Source: Streptosporangiaceae bacterium
GTDB taxonomy: Bacteria; Actinomycetota; Actinomycetes; Streptosporangiales; Streptosporangiaceae
DNA: 18,788 bases
Reading direction: 5' to 3'
NCBI GenBank assembly: GCA_030039095.1
Contig: JASHQP010000490.1
Span: forward strand, 1 to 18,788
The position numbers were made by a program, and so were the translations under genes. Positions 1 through 6,149 of the stretch are shown here, piece by piece. The notes beneath the pieces are model-generated. The model saw nothing but the letters and a program-made list of their open reading frames with translations, did no database searches and was not told where the DNA came from. How positions within the stretch are numbered: the stretch's first letter is position 1; each line of letters begins with the position of its first letter.

Positions 1-446
1 GGCGGCAGCACGAAATCGTCGGCGCGCAGCAGGTCCCATCTCAGGCTCCGCGCCCGCACTGGCCGCAGGTCCGCCTTGAGCACCCCGCCGACCAGATACT
101 CGGCCAGGCTCGCGCCGTCCAGATCGTTGAAGAGCTGCCGTACCGGTCGCACGAGCTCCGGCCCGAGGACCTCCGGCGTGCACACCCGGTCCAGGACGAA
201 CTCCCGCCCGGTCGGCTGGCCGAGCGTCTCGGCCAGCAGCTGGCCGAAGTAGTGCACGGTGACGCCGCGCTCGCGCAGCGCCTCGGCGAACACGTCGTGC
301 TCTTCCTTTGCCCGCTTTGCCCACATCACGTCGTCGAACAGCAGGCCGCCGATGTTCTGCGGGGTGAGCCGGGACAGCTCGAGTCCTGGCCGGTGCACAA
401 CAACCTGACGGAGCTGTCCGATCTCTGACTGCACGCTGAAGCTCAT
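1..446 (-). CDS. arcA: Arginine deiminase, N-terminal part (gene continues beyond the left edge)
   Basis: Arginine deiminase hydrolyses L-arginine to citrulline and ammonia, the first step of the cytoplasmic ATP-yielding ADI pathway. The visible 148 residues begin MSFSVQSEIGQLRQVVVHRP and include LLFDDVMW and FVLDRVCTP, all typical of the ADI N-terminal domain. The catalytic Glu, His and Cys lie in the unseen part; the family is usually about 400 residues. The ATG (444-446) overlaps the TGA of the preceding truncated copy as ATGA. A GGAGG lies about 8 nt upstream of it, so translation is probably coupled. It is about 89% identical to the neighbouring copy (132 of 148 residues, hand count). 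Whether this copy is full length cannot be judged from the window. Downstream arcB/arcC would be expected if this is a complete ADI operon, but none is visible. Confidence 0.92.
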   Translation of the reverse strand, partial: MSFSVQSEIGQLRQVVVHRPGLELSRLTPQNIGGLLFDDVMWAKRAKEEHDVFAEALRERGVTVHYFGQLLAETLGQPTGREFVLDRVCTPEVLGPELVRPVRQLFNDLDGASLAEYLVGGVLKADLRPVRARSLRWDLLRADDFVLP

Positions 447-1039
447 CGCCCTGCCTCCGCTTCGGGAGCGTCCTGTGGTGCGGCGACCTGACCGGCATTC
501 TCGCGCTGACGGGCCGGTTTGGCCATGGGGTTGACCGAGACGCCGCCGTAGATCCAGCAGGAATTGTCGCGCGGGAACAGGTGATTGGGCAGCGGCGGCA
601 GCACGAAGTCGTCCGCCCGCAGCATGTCCCACTTCAGGCTCTGCGCCCGCACGGGATGCAGATCCGCCTTCAGCACACCGCCGACCAGATGCTCGGCGAG
701 GCTGGCGCCATCGAGGTTCTCGAAGAGCTGCCGGACCGGCTGCACGAGCTCCGGCCCGAGCATCGCCGGCGTGCACACGCGGTCGAGAACGAACTCCCGC
801 CCGGCCGGCTGCTCGAGCGTCTCGGCAAGCAGCTGGCCGAAGTAGTGGACGGTCACGCCGCGCTCGCGGAGCTCCTCGGCGAACACGTCGTGCTCTTCCT
901 TTGCCCGCTTGGCCCACATCACGTCGTCGAACAGCAGGCCCTCGATGTTCTGCGGGGTCAGCCGGGACAGCTCGAGCCCTGGCCGGTGCACGATGACCTG
1001 GCGGAGCTGCCCGACCTCCGACTGCACGCTGAAGCTCAT
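443..1039 (-). CDS. Truncated arginine deiminase paralog with a transporter-derived C-terminal tail
   Basis: This is a 198-residue frame. Its first ~183 residues are the ADI N-terminal region, through the FPRDNSCWIYGG segment that holds the first active-site Asp, to PMAKPARQRE. It then switches to NGQVAAPQDAPEAEAGR and stops. That tail matches the C-terminus of the upstream antiporter (NGQVAAPQDAPSVEEGR), so the frame looks like the product of a tandem duplication. The Glu, His and nucleophilic Cys of ADI are absent, so it should not be catalytically active alone. The frame is intact, has a GGAGGAAGG ribosome site, and starts within the antiporter stop (ATGA). Against the left copy I count about 26 silent and 16 replacement codon differences over 148 codons. 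That suggests age and some constraint rather than recent decay or misassembly. It could be a remnant kept as a coupling spacer, or a structural or regulatory partner of the full enzyme. Confidence 0.82.
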   Translation of the reverse strand: MSFSVQSEVGQLRQVIVHRPGLELSRLTPQNIEGLLFDDVMWAKRAKEEHDVFAEELRERGVTVHYFGQLLAETLEQPAGREFVLDRVCTPAMLGPELVQPVRQLFENLDGASLAEHLVGGVLKADLHPVRAQSLKWDMLRADDFVLPPLPNHLFPRDNSCWIYGGVSVNPMAKPARQRENAGQVAAPQDAPEAEAGR

Positions 1040-2478
1040 CGCCCTTCCTCCACGCTCGGGGCGTCCTGTGGCGCCGCGACCTGGCCGTTGCGCTCGCGGC
1101 TGGCCTTGAGGAATGCGTAGATGATGATGCCGGCCAGCACGATCACCATGGCCTCGTACACGGCGGCGTACCCGGCGGCGAACGTGACCCACATGGAGAA
1201 CAGGACCGCGGCGGCCGTGATCATCAGGTCGCGGGCGAGCAGCCACCCCTGCACGCGGCGGCGCTTGGACACCAGGTAGGCGAGCTGTGCGCACGCGGAC
1301 ATGAGGTAGGGAATCGCGACCGTGACCACGGTGAGGTCGACCAGGTAGGTGAAGACCGTCAGCCCGGTCTTCGTGGTGTAGGCCCACAGCATCAGCAGCG
1401 AGGGCAGCACCGCCGCCGCCACGATGCCGAACCACGCGTTGTCCCTGCGGTCGGCCCAGGCGAACGGCCGCGGGAACAGGCCGTCGTTGGCGGGCGCCCT
1501 GGACACCTCGGCGGTGACCAGGGTCCAGCCGTTCAGCGCGCCGATCCCGGACACGACCGCGAGCGCGGCGACCAGCTTGCCGGCCCAGGCGCCGTGGGTG
1601 AAGATCGTCTCGAACGCGGGAACGAACGGCGCGGTGCTGTTGACCAGCACGTGGTGCGGGACCAGGCCCATCACGGCGGCGGTCACCAGCACATACAGGA
1701 TCGCGCAGGCCGCCGTGCCGGCCACCGACGCCAGGCCGACGTTCCGCCGCGGGTTACGCACCCGCTTGGCAGTGATCGCCGCCACCTCGACGCCGATGAA
1801 CGAGAACAGCGCCACGCCCGCGGCGATACCGATCGCGCTGTACAGGCTTCCGCCGGAGGCGTTGAACGGGCCGAAGTTCGCCTTGGAAACGAAGAACCAG
1901 CCAACCACGCCGACGAACAGCAGTGGCAGGAACTTCAGCACGACCGTCAGGTTCTGGAACCAGGCCATGTTCCTGACCCCGGCCAGGTTCACCACCGCCG
2001 GGACCCACAGGCCCAGCAGCGCGATGCCCCAGTTCGTCATCCCCGACGGCTTGCTGATCCCGAACAGCGCGTCGACGTACAGCACCCAGGCCGACACGAT
2101 CGCGGCGTTGCCGGCCCAGGCCTGGATCCAGTAGCACCAGCCGGTCAGGTAGCCGGCAAAGTCACCAAACTCGTGCCTGGCGTACGCGTAAAGACCGCCA
2201 TCGGAGTTCGGCACCCGCTTGGTGAGCTGGCCGAACATGACAGCCAGCAGCATCGCGCCGATCGCGATGACGGCCAGCGTGGCCAGCGAACTGGTTCCGG
2301 CCCCGGCCAGCACGGCTGGCATCGCGAACACTCCCGTGCCGACGATGCTCCCGATGACCAGGCCCGTCGCCGACGTGACTCCAAGGGCGTGGGCCTTCTG
2401 CTGGTTTCGCGGGGACATCTGCTCGGTTGATCCCTGCTGCGCCCGGTGGGGGAACCGGACGCCGAGATGGCTGGACAT
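1036..2478 (-). CDS. APC-superfamily basic amino acid/polyamine antiporter (arginine/ornithine type likely)
   Basis: This is a 480-residue integral membrane transporter of the amino acid-polyamine-organocation superfamily. The TM1 signature GLVIGSIVGTGVFAMPA (about residues 38-54) is the unwound substrate-binding helix of this family. About 12 hydrophobic segments follow, with GVEVAAITAKRVRNPRRN in the middle. The ATG at 2478 has GGGAGGGAT just upstream; a second Met at codon 21 lacks a comparable site. The stop overlaps the ATG of the ADI fragment (ATGA), so the permease and deiminase are probably translated together. From this context I infer arginine/ornithine (or citrulline) exchange for the ADI pathway; the sequence alone gives only the superfamily. 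A DosR-like box lies 94 bp upstream. The C-terminal tail NGQVAAPQDAPSVEEGR has been copied onto the truncated ADI. Confidence 0.88.
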   Translation of the reverse strand: MSSHLGVRFPHRAQQGSTEQMSPRNQQKAHALGVTSATGLVIGSIVGTGVFAMPAVLAGAGTSSLATLAVIAIGAMLLAVMFGQLTKRVPNSDGGLYAYARHEFGDFAGYLTGWCYWIQAWAGNAAIVSAWVLYVDALFGISKPSGMTNWGIALLGLWVPAVVNLAGVRNMAWFQNLTVVLKFLPLLFVGVVGWFFVSKANFGPFNASGGSLYSAIGIAAGVALFSFIGVEVAAITAKRVRNPRRNVGLASVAGTAACAILYVLVTAAVMGLVPHHVLVNSTAPFVPAFETIFTHGAWAGKLVAALAVVSGIGALNGWTLVTAEVSRAPANDGLFPRPFAWADRRDNAWFGIVAAAVLPSLLMLWAYTTKTGLTVFTYLVDLTVVTVAIPYLMSACAQLAYLVSKRRRVQGWLLARDLMITAAAVLFSMWVTFAAGYAAVYEAMVIVLAGIIIYAFLKASRERNGQVAAPQDAPSVEEGR

Positions 2479-2572
2479 GATCCCTCCCTCATCTGCCGTC
2501 AGGTCGGCGCTGTGCGCACTGACCTGGCATGATTACGGACTCCACGCTGGCGCGCGGCGGCCGGTGAGCACA

Positions 2573-2587
2573 GGGACGTAGGTCCTT
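2573..2587. promoter_or_regulatory. DosR-like box upstream of the antiporter/ADI operon
   Basis: GGGACGTAGGTCCTT matches 11 of the 14 informative positions of the mycobacterial DosR box GGGACYTTNGKCCCT, with GGAC/GTCC half-sites. It lies in the 128-bp gap between the DUF1918 stop and the antiporter start, 94 bp before the ATG. This is consistent with independent, DosR-type control of arginine use. The score is moderate and needs a matrix scan. Confidence 0.5.
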
Positions 2588-2606
2588 GGGCGGCCCGCGA
2601 AGGTCA

Positions 2607-2810
2607 TCAAGCGTGCTGCCCGTCAGCCGGCTCTGCGTGCACGATCCTGGTGTACGGTCCGGGGAAGACCAGCGCGATGTGCCCGTCGCTCAGCCACTTG
2701 ACGACATATGGCGGCGACCCGTCCGGATTCCGCAGGCCGATGATCACGCCCGCCCGCCGCTGCTCGCCGTCTGGCAGCAGCCAGTCACCCACGCGAGCCC
2801 GCACGGCCAT
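2607..2810 (-). CDS. DUF1918 domain protein
   Basis: This is a 67-residue soluble protein that is a complete DUF1918 domain: MAVRARVGDWLL, then RRAGVIIGLRNPDGSPPYVVKW, then DGHIALVFPGP. The family folds as a small SH3-like beta barrel and has no established biochemical function. A mycobacterial member, Rv0569, belongs to the DosR regulon, which fits this neighbourhood. The ATG at 2810 has GGAG 7-8 nt upstream inside a duplicated 13-bp element. The gene is divergent from the HTH/flavin-protein gene across a 285-bp region holding a DosR-like box. The arginine operon follows 128 bp downstream on the same strand but appears to have its own box. Confidence 0.88.
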   Translation of the reverse strand: MAVRARVGDWLLPDGEQRRAGVIIGLRNPDGSPPYVVKWLSDGHIALVFPGPYTRIVHAEPADGQHA

Positions 2811-2812
2811 TC

Positions 2813-2840
2813 TCTAGCTCCTCGGCTTCTAGCTCCTCGG
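2813..2840. repeat. Two 13-bp direct repeats duplicating the DUF1918 ribosome site
   Basis: TCTAGCTCCTCGG occurs at 2813-2825 and again at 2828-2840, a period of 15 bp. On the minus strand each copy carries GAGGAG. The copy nearer the gene is correctly spaced from the DUF1918 ATG; the other is 15 nt further upstream and may be a spare ribosome-binding site. Confidence 0.75.
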
Positions 2841-2986
2841 TGCAGTCGGCCGCCCGCCCAGCTGCGGGCTGGCCGCTGCGCTATCCCCAGAGCGTGCCCG
2901 GCTGGTCAGCCGTGGCTCAGAGGCAAAGGTCGGCCCGGGCAGGGCCATCCGTGTCCGTTGGCGCCAGGAAGAAGGTCCCATGACCA

Positions 2987-3001
2987 GGGCCGTTTGCCCC
3001 T
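2987..3001. promoter_or_regulatory. DosR-like box between DUF1918 and the HTH/flavin-protein gene
   Basis: GGGCCGTTTGCCCCT matches 11 of 14 informative positions of the DosR box and is nearly palindromic (AGGG...CCCT). It sits 94 bp before the ATG at 3096 and 176 bp before the divergent DUF1918 start, so it could serve either or both. A weaker half-site (AGGTCCC, 2973-2979) lies about 21 bp to the left. I see no other gene or clear signal in the rest of 2811-3095. Confidence 0.5.
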
Positions 3002-3095
3002 GCCCGTGGAGCAAGGGAACGAGATGGGCTGGAGCTGGAGCAGCTGAGAGGACAGGCGAGTTGCACCGGTGCCGGAGCGGCAGCGGGGGAGAACG

Positions 3096-3773
3096 ATGAG
3101 CTGGAAGGGGGCAGTGATGGACGGCATCACCACTGGTGGGACCGACCTGGGGCGGCGGATCCTGCGAGAGCGTTATGAGGCCGGTCTGACCCGGGAGGAG
3201 GCCGCCGCCCGGGCCGGGATGGCCCCGTCGTACCTGAAGTACCTGGAGACCAGCCCGTCACCGAACCCGACGCCGTCAGGGCTGGCCCGGCTGGCCGACG
3301 CGCTGGGGGTTAGCGTCGGGGTGCTGGCCGGTGCTCTGCGGACGCCGCCCGGCGCTGAGCCGCCGGTCCAGCGCCCGGTGCCCGAGCCCCTGAGCCCGGC
3401 GCAATGCCGTGGCTATCTCGGCACCGGCGGCGTGGGCCGGATGGTGTTCGCCGGGCAGCGAGGGCTCGAAGCGATCCCGGTGAACTACGCGATGCTGGAC
3501 GGCGACATCGTCGTGCGGACCGGCCGGCACACCGACATGGTTGCCTCCGCCGCGCAAACGCAGGTGTCGTTCGAGGTCGACCGCCTCGACGAGGCCCTGG
3601 CCGAGGGGTGGAGCGTCCTGGCGAGCGGCCTGGCCCAGGTGGTGACCACACCAGCCGAGCTGGAAACGGTGCGTTCCCTGCGAATCGAGCCATGGGCCGG
3701 CGGGAGCAAGGACATCTATCTGCGGATCACGGTCAACGAGATGACCGGGCGCCGCATCCGTGCCAGCAGGTGA
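3096..3773 (+). CDS. XRE-type HTH plus pyridoxamine 5'-phosphate oxidase-like flavin-binding fusion protein
   Basis: This is a 225-residue soluble two-domain protein. Residues ~17-75 form an XRE-family helix-turn-helix (LGRRILRERYEAGLTREEAAARAGM...SYLKYLE). After a Pro-rich linker, residues ~98-225 match the FMN-binding split barrel of the pyridoxamine 5'-phosphate oxidase-like family (LSPAQCRGYLGTGGVGRMVF, PVNYAMLDGDIVVRTG). The likely role is a transcription regulator or flavin/F420 redox protein; the substrate is unknown. The ATG at 3096 follows GGGGGAG with good spacing. An ATG at 3117 after AAGGGGG is nearly as good, and a GTG at 3069 is less supported. A universal stress gene follows 39 nt later, probably in the same operon. 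Flavin-split-barrel proteins and stress proteins commonly accompany DosR regulators in actinobacteria. Confidence 0.87.
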   Translation: MSWKGAVMDGITTGGTDLGRRILRERYEAGLTREEAAARAGMAPSYLKYLETSPSPNPTPSGLARLADALGVSVGVLAGALRTPPGAEPPVQRPVPEPLSPAQCRGYLGTGGVGRMVFAGQRGLEAIPVNYAMLDGDIVVRTGRHTDMVASAAQTQVSFEVDRLDEALAEGWSVLASGLAQVVTTPAELETVRSLRIEPWAGGSKDIYLRITVNEMTGRRIRASR

Positions 3774-3812
3774 GACCGCTGGCGGGCCCGGCGTTACGAA
3801 GTGGAGGTCGCC

Positions 3813-4241
3813 TTGGCCGGAGAGACGGGCGGGATACTCGCCGGGTATGACGGATCCCCCGGCAGCGAGCGCGCGCTGTGCTGGGCTGCCAGGGAAGCAC
3901 GGTCACGCAACGGCGTGCTCACGGTCTGTCATGCCTACGCACCCGGCTTCGCGGCACTGCGCAGCGGGGCCGGCGTCGTGGGCCTGGCGCGGCAAGCTGG
4001 CGAGCGAGTCATCGCCGACGGGCTGCGGCAGGCCAGGGACCTCATGGGGCCCGGGGAGGTACGGGCGCTGCTGAGCATCGGACAGGCCGCAGCGGTGCTC
4101 TGTGAGCGCAGCCACGATGCCGACATGATCGTCGTCGGCTCGCGGGGGCGGGGCGGCGTCCAGGGAATGCTGCTCGGCTCGGTCAGCCAGGCCGTGCTGC
4201 ATCACGCGGCCTGCCCTGTCGCCGTCGTGCACCCGCGCTGA
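3813..4241 (+). CDS. Universal stress protein (UspA family), ATP-binding type
   Basis: This is a 142-residue single-domain cytoplasmic protein. The N-terminal strand ILAGYDGSPGSERAL and the nucleotide motif G-2x-G-9x-GS (GSRGRGGVQGMLLGS, residues 109-123) are intact, so ATP binding is expected. I chose the TTG at 3813 because GGAGG lies 5 nt before it. The in-frame GTG at 3801 would add four residues but has no ribosome site. It lies 39 nt behind the HTH/flavin-protein gene and probably shares its DosR-box promoter. It ends 3 bp from the convergent regulator gene, leaving no room for a terminator. Universal stress proteins are the most abundant family of the mycobacterial DosR regulon. Confidence 0.9.
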   Translation: MAGETGGILAGYDGSPGSERALCWAAREARSRNGVLTVCHAYAPGFAALRSGAGVVGLARQAGERVIADGLRQARDLMGPGEVRALLSIGQAAAVLCERSHDADMIVVGSRGRGGVQGMLLGSVSQAVLHHAACPVAVVHPR

Positions 4242-4244
4242 GCG

Positions 4245-4967
4245 TCAGTGCCCGCGGTGCTCCGGCGCGTCTGGATCCTGGTCCTCGAAGATACGGGCGG
4301 CGTAGGCGGCGGCCTGGGTGCGGCGTTCCATGCCGAGCTTGGCGAACAGGGCGGACACGTAGTTCTTGACGGTCTTCTCGGCCAGATACATCCGCTCGCC
4401 GATCTGCCGGTTGGTCAGCCCTTCCCCGATCAGCTCCAGGATCTTGCGTTCCTGCCCGGTCAGGCCGGCCAGCGGGTCGGCCCGTTCCGCCTGGTCGCGC
4501 ATCCGGCGCATCACCCGGCTGGCCGCCTCCGGGTCGAGCAGCGACCGGCCCGCCGCGACCGTGCGGACCGCGCCGACCAGGTCGGTGCCGCGGATCTGCT
4601 TGAGCACATACCCCGCGGCCCCGGCCATGATCGCGTCGAACAGCGCGTCGTCGTCACCGAAGGAGGTCAGCATCAAGCACGCCACCTGCGGCATCGCCGA
4701 GCGTATCTCCCGGCACACCGCGACTCCGTTGCCGTCGGGCAGCCGCACGTCCAGCACCGCCACGTCGGGGCGCAGGGCCGGGATGCGGGCCAGCGCCGAC
4801 TCCGCGGTCCCGGCCTCGCCGACCACGGTGATATCCGGCTCGGATTCCAGCAGTTCCCGCACACCGCGGCGGACGATCTCGTGATCATCCAGCAGAAACA
4901 CGCCGATCTGGCCAGTTTTGCCGCCTGTCTCGTCCCGCTGACCGGTGCTGCCCGACTCACTCATCAT
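4245..4967 (-). CDS. devR: DevR/DosR-type hypoxia response regulator (NarL/LuxR family)
   Basis: This is a 240-residue two-component response regulator. The receiver domain has acidic residues LLDDHE (27-29), phospho-acceptor D73 in [11 protein letters not shown] and K123 in YVLKQIRG. The C-terminal LuxR-type HTH (about 170-225) contains [20 protein letters not shown] and [10 protein letters not shown], nearly identical to mycobacterial DosR, including the residues that contact the DosR box. Known DosR proteins activate hypoxia/NO dormancy genes. I chose the tandem ATG at 4967 (or 4964); a TTG at 5027 would overlap GAPDH. The gene lies 43 nt behind GAPDH and is probably cotranscribed with it from the promoter carrying the box at 6117, implying autoregulation. 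No DevS/DosT-type sensor kinase is visible. A non-conserved N-terminal extension of about 20 residues precedes the receiver. Confidence 0.93.
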   Translation of the reverse strand: MMSESGSTGQRDETGGKTGQIGVFLLDDHEIVRRGVRELLESEPDITVVGEAGTAESALARIPALRPDVAVLDVRLPDGNGVAVCREIRSAMPQVACLMLTSFGDDDALFDAIMAGAAGYVLKQIRGTDLVGAVRTVAAGRSLLDPEAASRVMRRMRDQAERADPLAGLTGQERKILELIGEGLTNRQIGERMYLAEKTVKNYVSALFAKLGMERRTQAAAYAARIFEDQDPDAPEHRGH

Positions 4968-5010
4968 CCACTGCGCCCCTGTCTCGCCCAACCGACCGAC
5001 ACCGCCAAGA

Positions 5011-6012
5011 TTAGAGCCGGCTGCCAACGATCGCGGCCAGGTCGGCGAGCCGGCAGGTGTAGCCCCACTCGTTGTCGTACCACCCGAAGACCTTGACCAG
5101 CGTGCCCGCCGCCTGGGTCAGGCCGGAGTCGAACACGCACGAGGACGGGTCGCCGACGATGTCGCGGGACACCAGCGGGTCGGTGCTGTAACGCAAGATA
5201 CCGGCCATCGGGCCCGCCGCGGCCCGCGCGAACGCGTCGTTGACCTGCTCTGAGGTCGCCACCCGGGCCAGCACGGCGGTGAGGTCGGTCAGCGATCCGT
5301 CCTCCACCGGGACGCGCACGGCCACCCCGTCCAGCCGCCCCGCCAGTTCGGGGATCACCTGCCCGGTAGTGCGGGCCGCCCCGGTGGTGGTGGGCACGAT
5401 GCTGACGGCGGCGCTGCGGGCCCGGCGCAGGTCCTTGTGCGGGCCGTCCAGCAGCATCTGGTCGCCGGTGTAGGCGTGCACAGTGGTCATCAGCCCTTGT
5501 ACCAGGCCGCAGGAGTCGTTGAGGACCTTCGCCATCGGCGCCACGCAGTTGGTCGTGCACGAGGCGTTGGAGATCACGTCGTGGCGCTGCGGGTCATAGG
5601 CGCCGTCGTTGACCCCGACCACGACGGTCAGGTCGGCGCCCTTGCCCGGCGCGGACAGCAGCACCTTGCGCGCGCCGCCCTTCAGGTGCAGCGCCGCCTG
5701 GTCACGAGAGCGGAACTTGCCGGTGGACTCGATCACGATGTCGGCACCGAGCCCGCCCCAGTCGATGTCGGCAGGGTCGCGGCTGGACAGAACCCGGATC
5801 GGGTCACCGTCAACGATGATCGACTCGCCGGTGTGCCCGACCTCGGCGCTCAGGCGCCCGTAGGTCGAGTCGAACTCGAGCAGGTGCGCGAGCGTCCGGG
5901 CGTCGGTGATGTCGTTCACGGCGACGACCTCGAGGTCGTCCCGTTCCAGCGCCCGCCGCACGAACGTGCGCCCGATCCGGCCGAACCCGTTGATTCCGAC
6001 CCGGATGGTCAT
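5011..6012 (-). CDS. gap: Type I glyceraldehyde-3-phosphate dehydrogenase
   Basis: This is a 333-residue cytoplasmic enzyme that oxidises glyceraldehyde-3-phosphate to 1,3-bisphosphoglycerate with NAD(P). The Rossmann motif [10 protein letters not shown] begins at residue 6. Asp at 34 (VNDITD) favours NAD over NADP. The catalytic Cys152 lies in SNASCTTNC, His179 in TTVHAYT, and the family C-terminus [11 protein letters not shown] is present. The ATG at 6012 follows GGGAGGAAGATC; an upstream extension in frame is low-quality sequence. It sits between SulP and the devR gene, not next to pgk/tpi as in a normal glycolytic operon, and has the window's best DosR-like box 104 bp upstream. I infer a hypoxia-induced second GAPDH; a housekeeping copy elsewhere is expected but not visible. 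Confidence 0.95.
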   Translation of the reverse strand: MTIRVGINGFGRIGRTFVRRALERDDLEVVAVNDITDARTLAHLLEFDSTYGRLSAEVGHTGESIIVDGDPIRVLSSRDPADIDWGGLGADIVIESTGKFRSRDQAALHLKGGARKVLLSAPGKGADLTVVVGVNDGAYDPQRHDVISNASCTTNCVAPMAKVLNDSCGLVQGLMTTVHAYTGDQMLLDGPHKDLRRARSAAVSIVPTTTGAARTTGQVIPELAGRLDGVAVRVPVEDGSLTDLTAVLARVATSEQVNDAFARAAAGPMAGILRYSTDPLVSRDIVGDPSSCVFDSGLTQAAGTLVKVFGWYDNEWGYTCRLADLAAIVGSRL

Positions 6013-6116
6013 GATCTTCCTCCCAGCTCCGTGCGGTGCCCCGCGGTCGCAACGCCCTTCCACCCAGCCTTGCCCTCGCCCGCGGGCGCGGATACGGTCG
6101 TTGGCCACCTCCCGGT

Positions 6117-6131
6117 GGGTCTTTCGGCCCT
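6117..6131. promoter_or_regulatory. DosR-like box upstream of gap-devR (best match in the window)
   Basis: GGGTCTTTCGGCCCT matches 13 of 14 informative positions of GGGACYTTNGKCCCT, differing only by T for A at position 4. A weaker copy, CGGTCGTTGGCCACC (6095-6109), starts exactly 22 bp away on the gap side. Together they occupy the 137-bp gap between SulP and gap, 82-104 bp before the gap ATG. Confidence 0.65.
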
Positions 6132-6149
6132 GGCCGGATGCCGGTGCCG

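Larger units (their letters stand above)
1..1098. repeat. Diverged tandem duplication, period 593 bp
   Basis: Sequence 1-505 repeats at 594-1098 with a constant offset of 593 bp (1 aligns with 594, 446 with 1039, 500 with 1093) and roughly 89% identity in the ADI part. Each unit holds the end of an antiporter-type tail, the ATGA overlap, a ribosome site and the ADI N-terminus. The hexamer CTCGCG is present at 500-505 and 1093-1098, where the ADI reading frame joins the tail. It is a candidate short homology for the duplication event. The left end of the left unit lies outside the window. Confidence 0.85.

Noticed and set aside
1..1098. Assembly error as explanation of the ADI repeat
   Set aside because: About 10% divergence, with silent changes spread along both copies and different tail residues, does not fit a duplicated contig end.
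3780..3812. Separate promoter for the stress gene at 3813
   Set aside because: The 39-nt gap holds a ribosome site but no DosR-like box or promoter hexamers; cotranscription is simpler.
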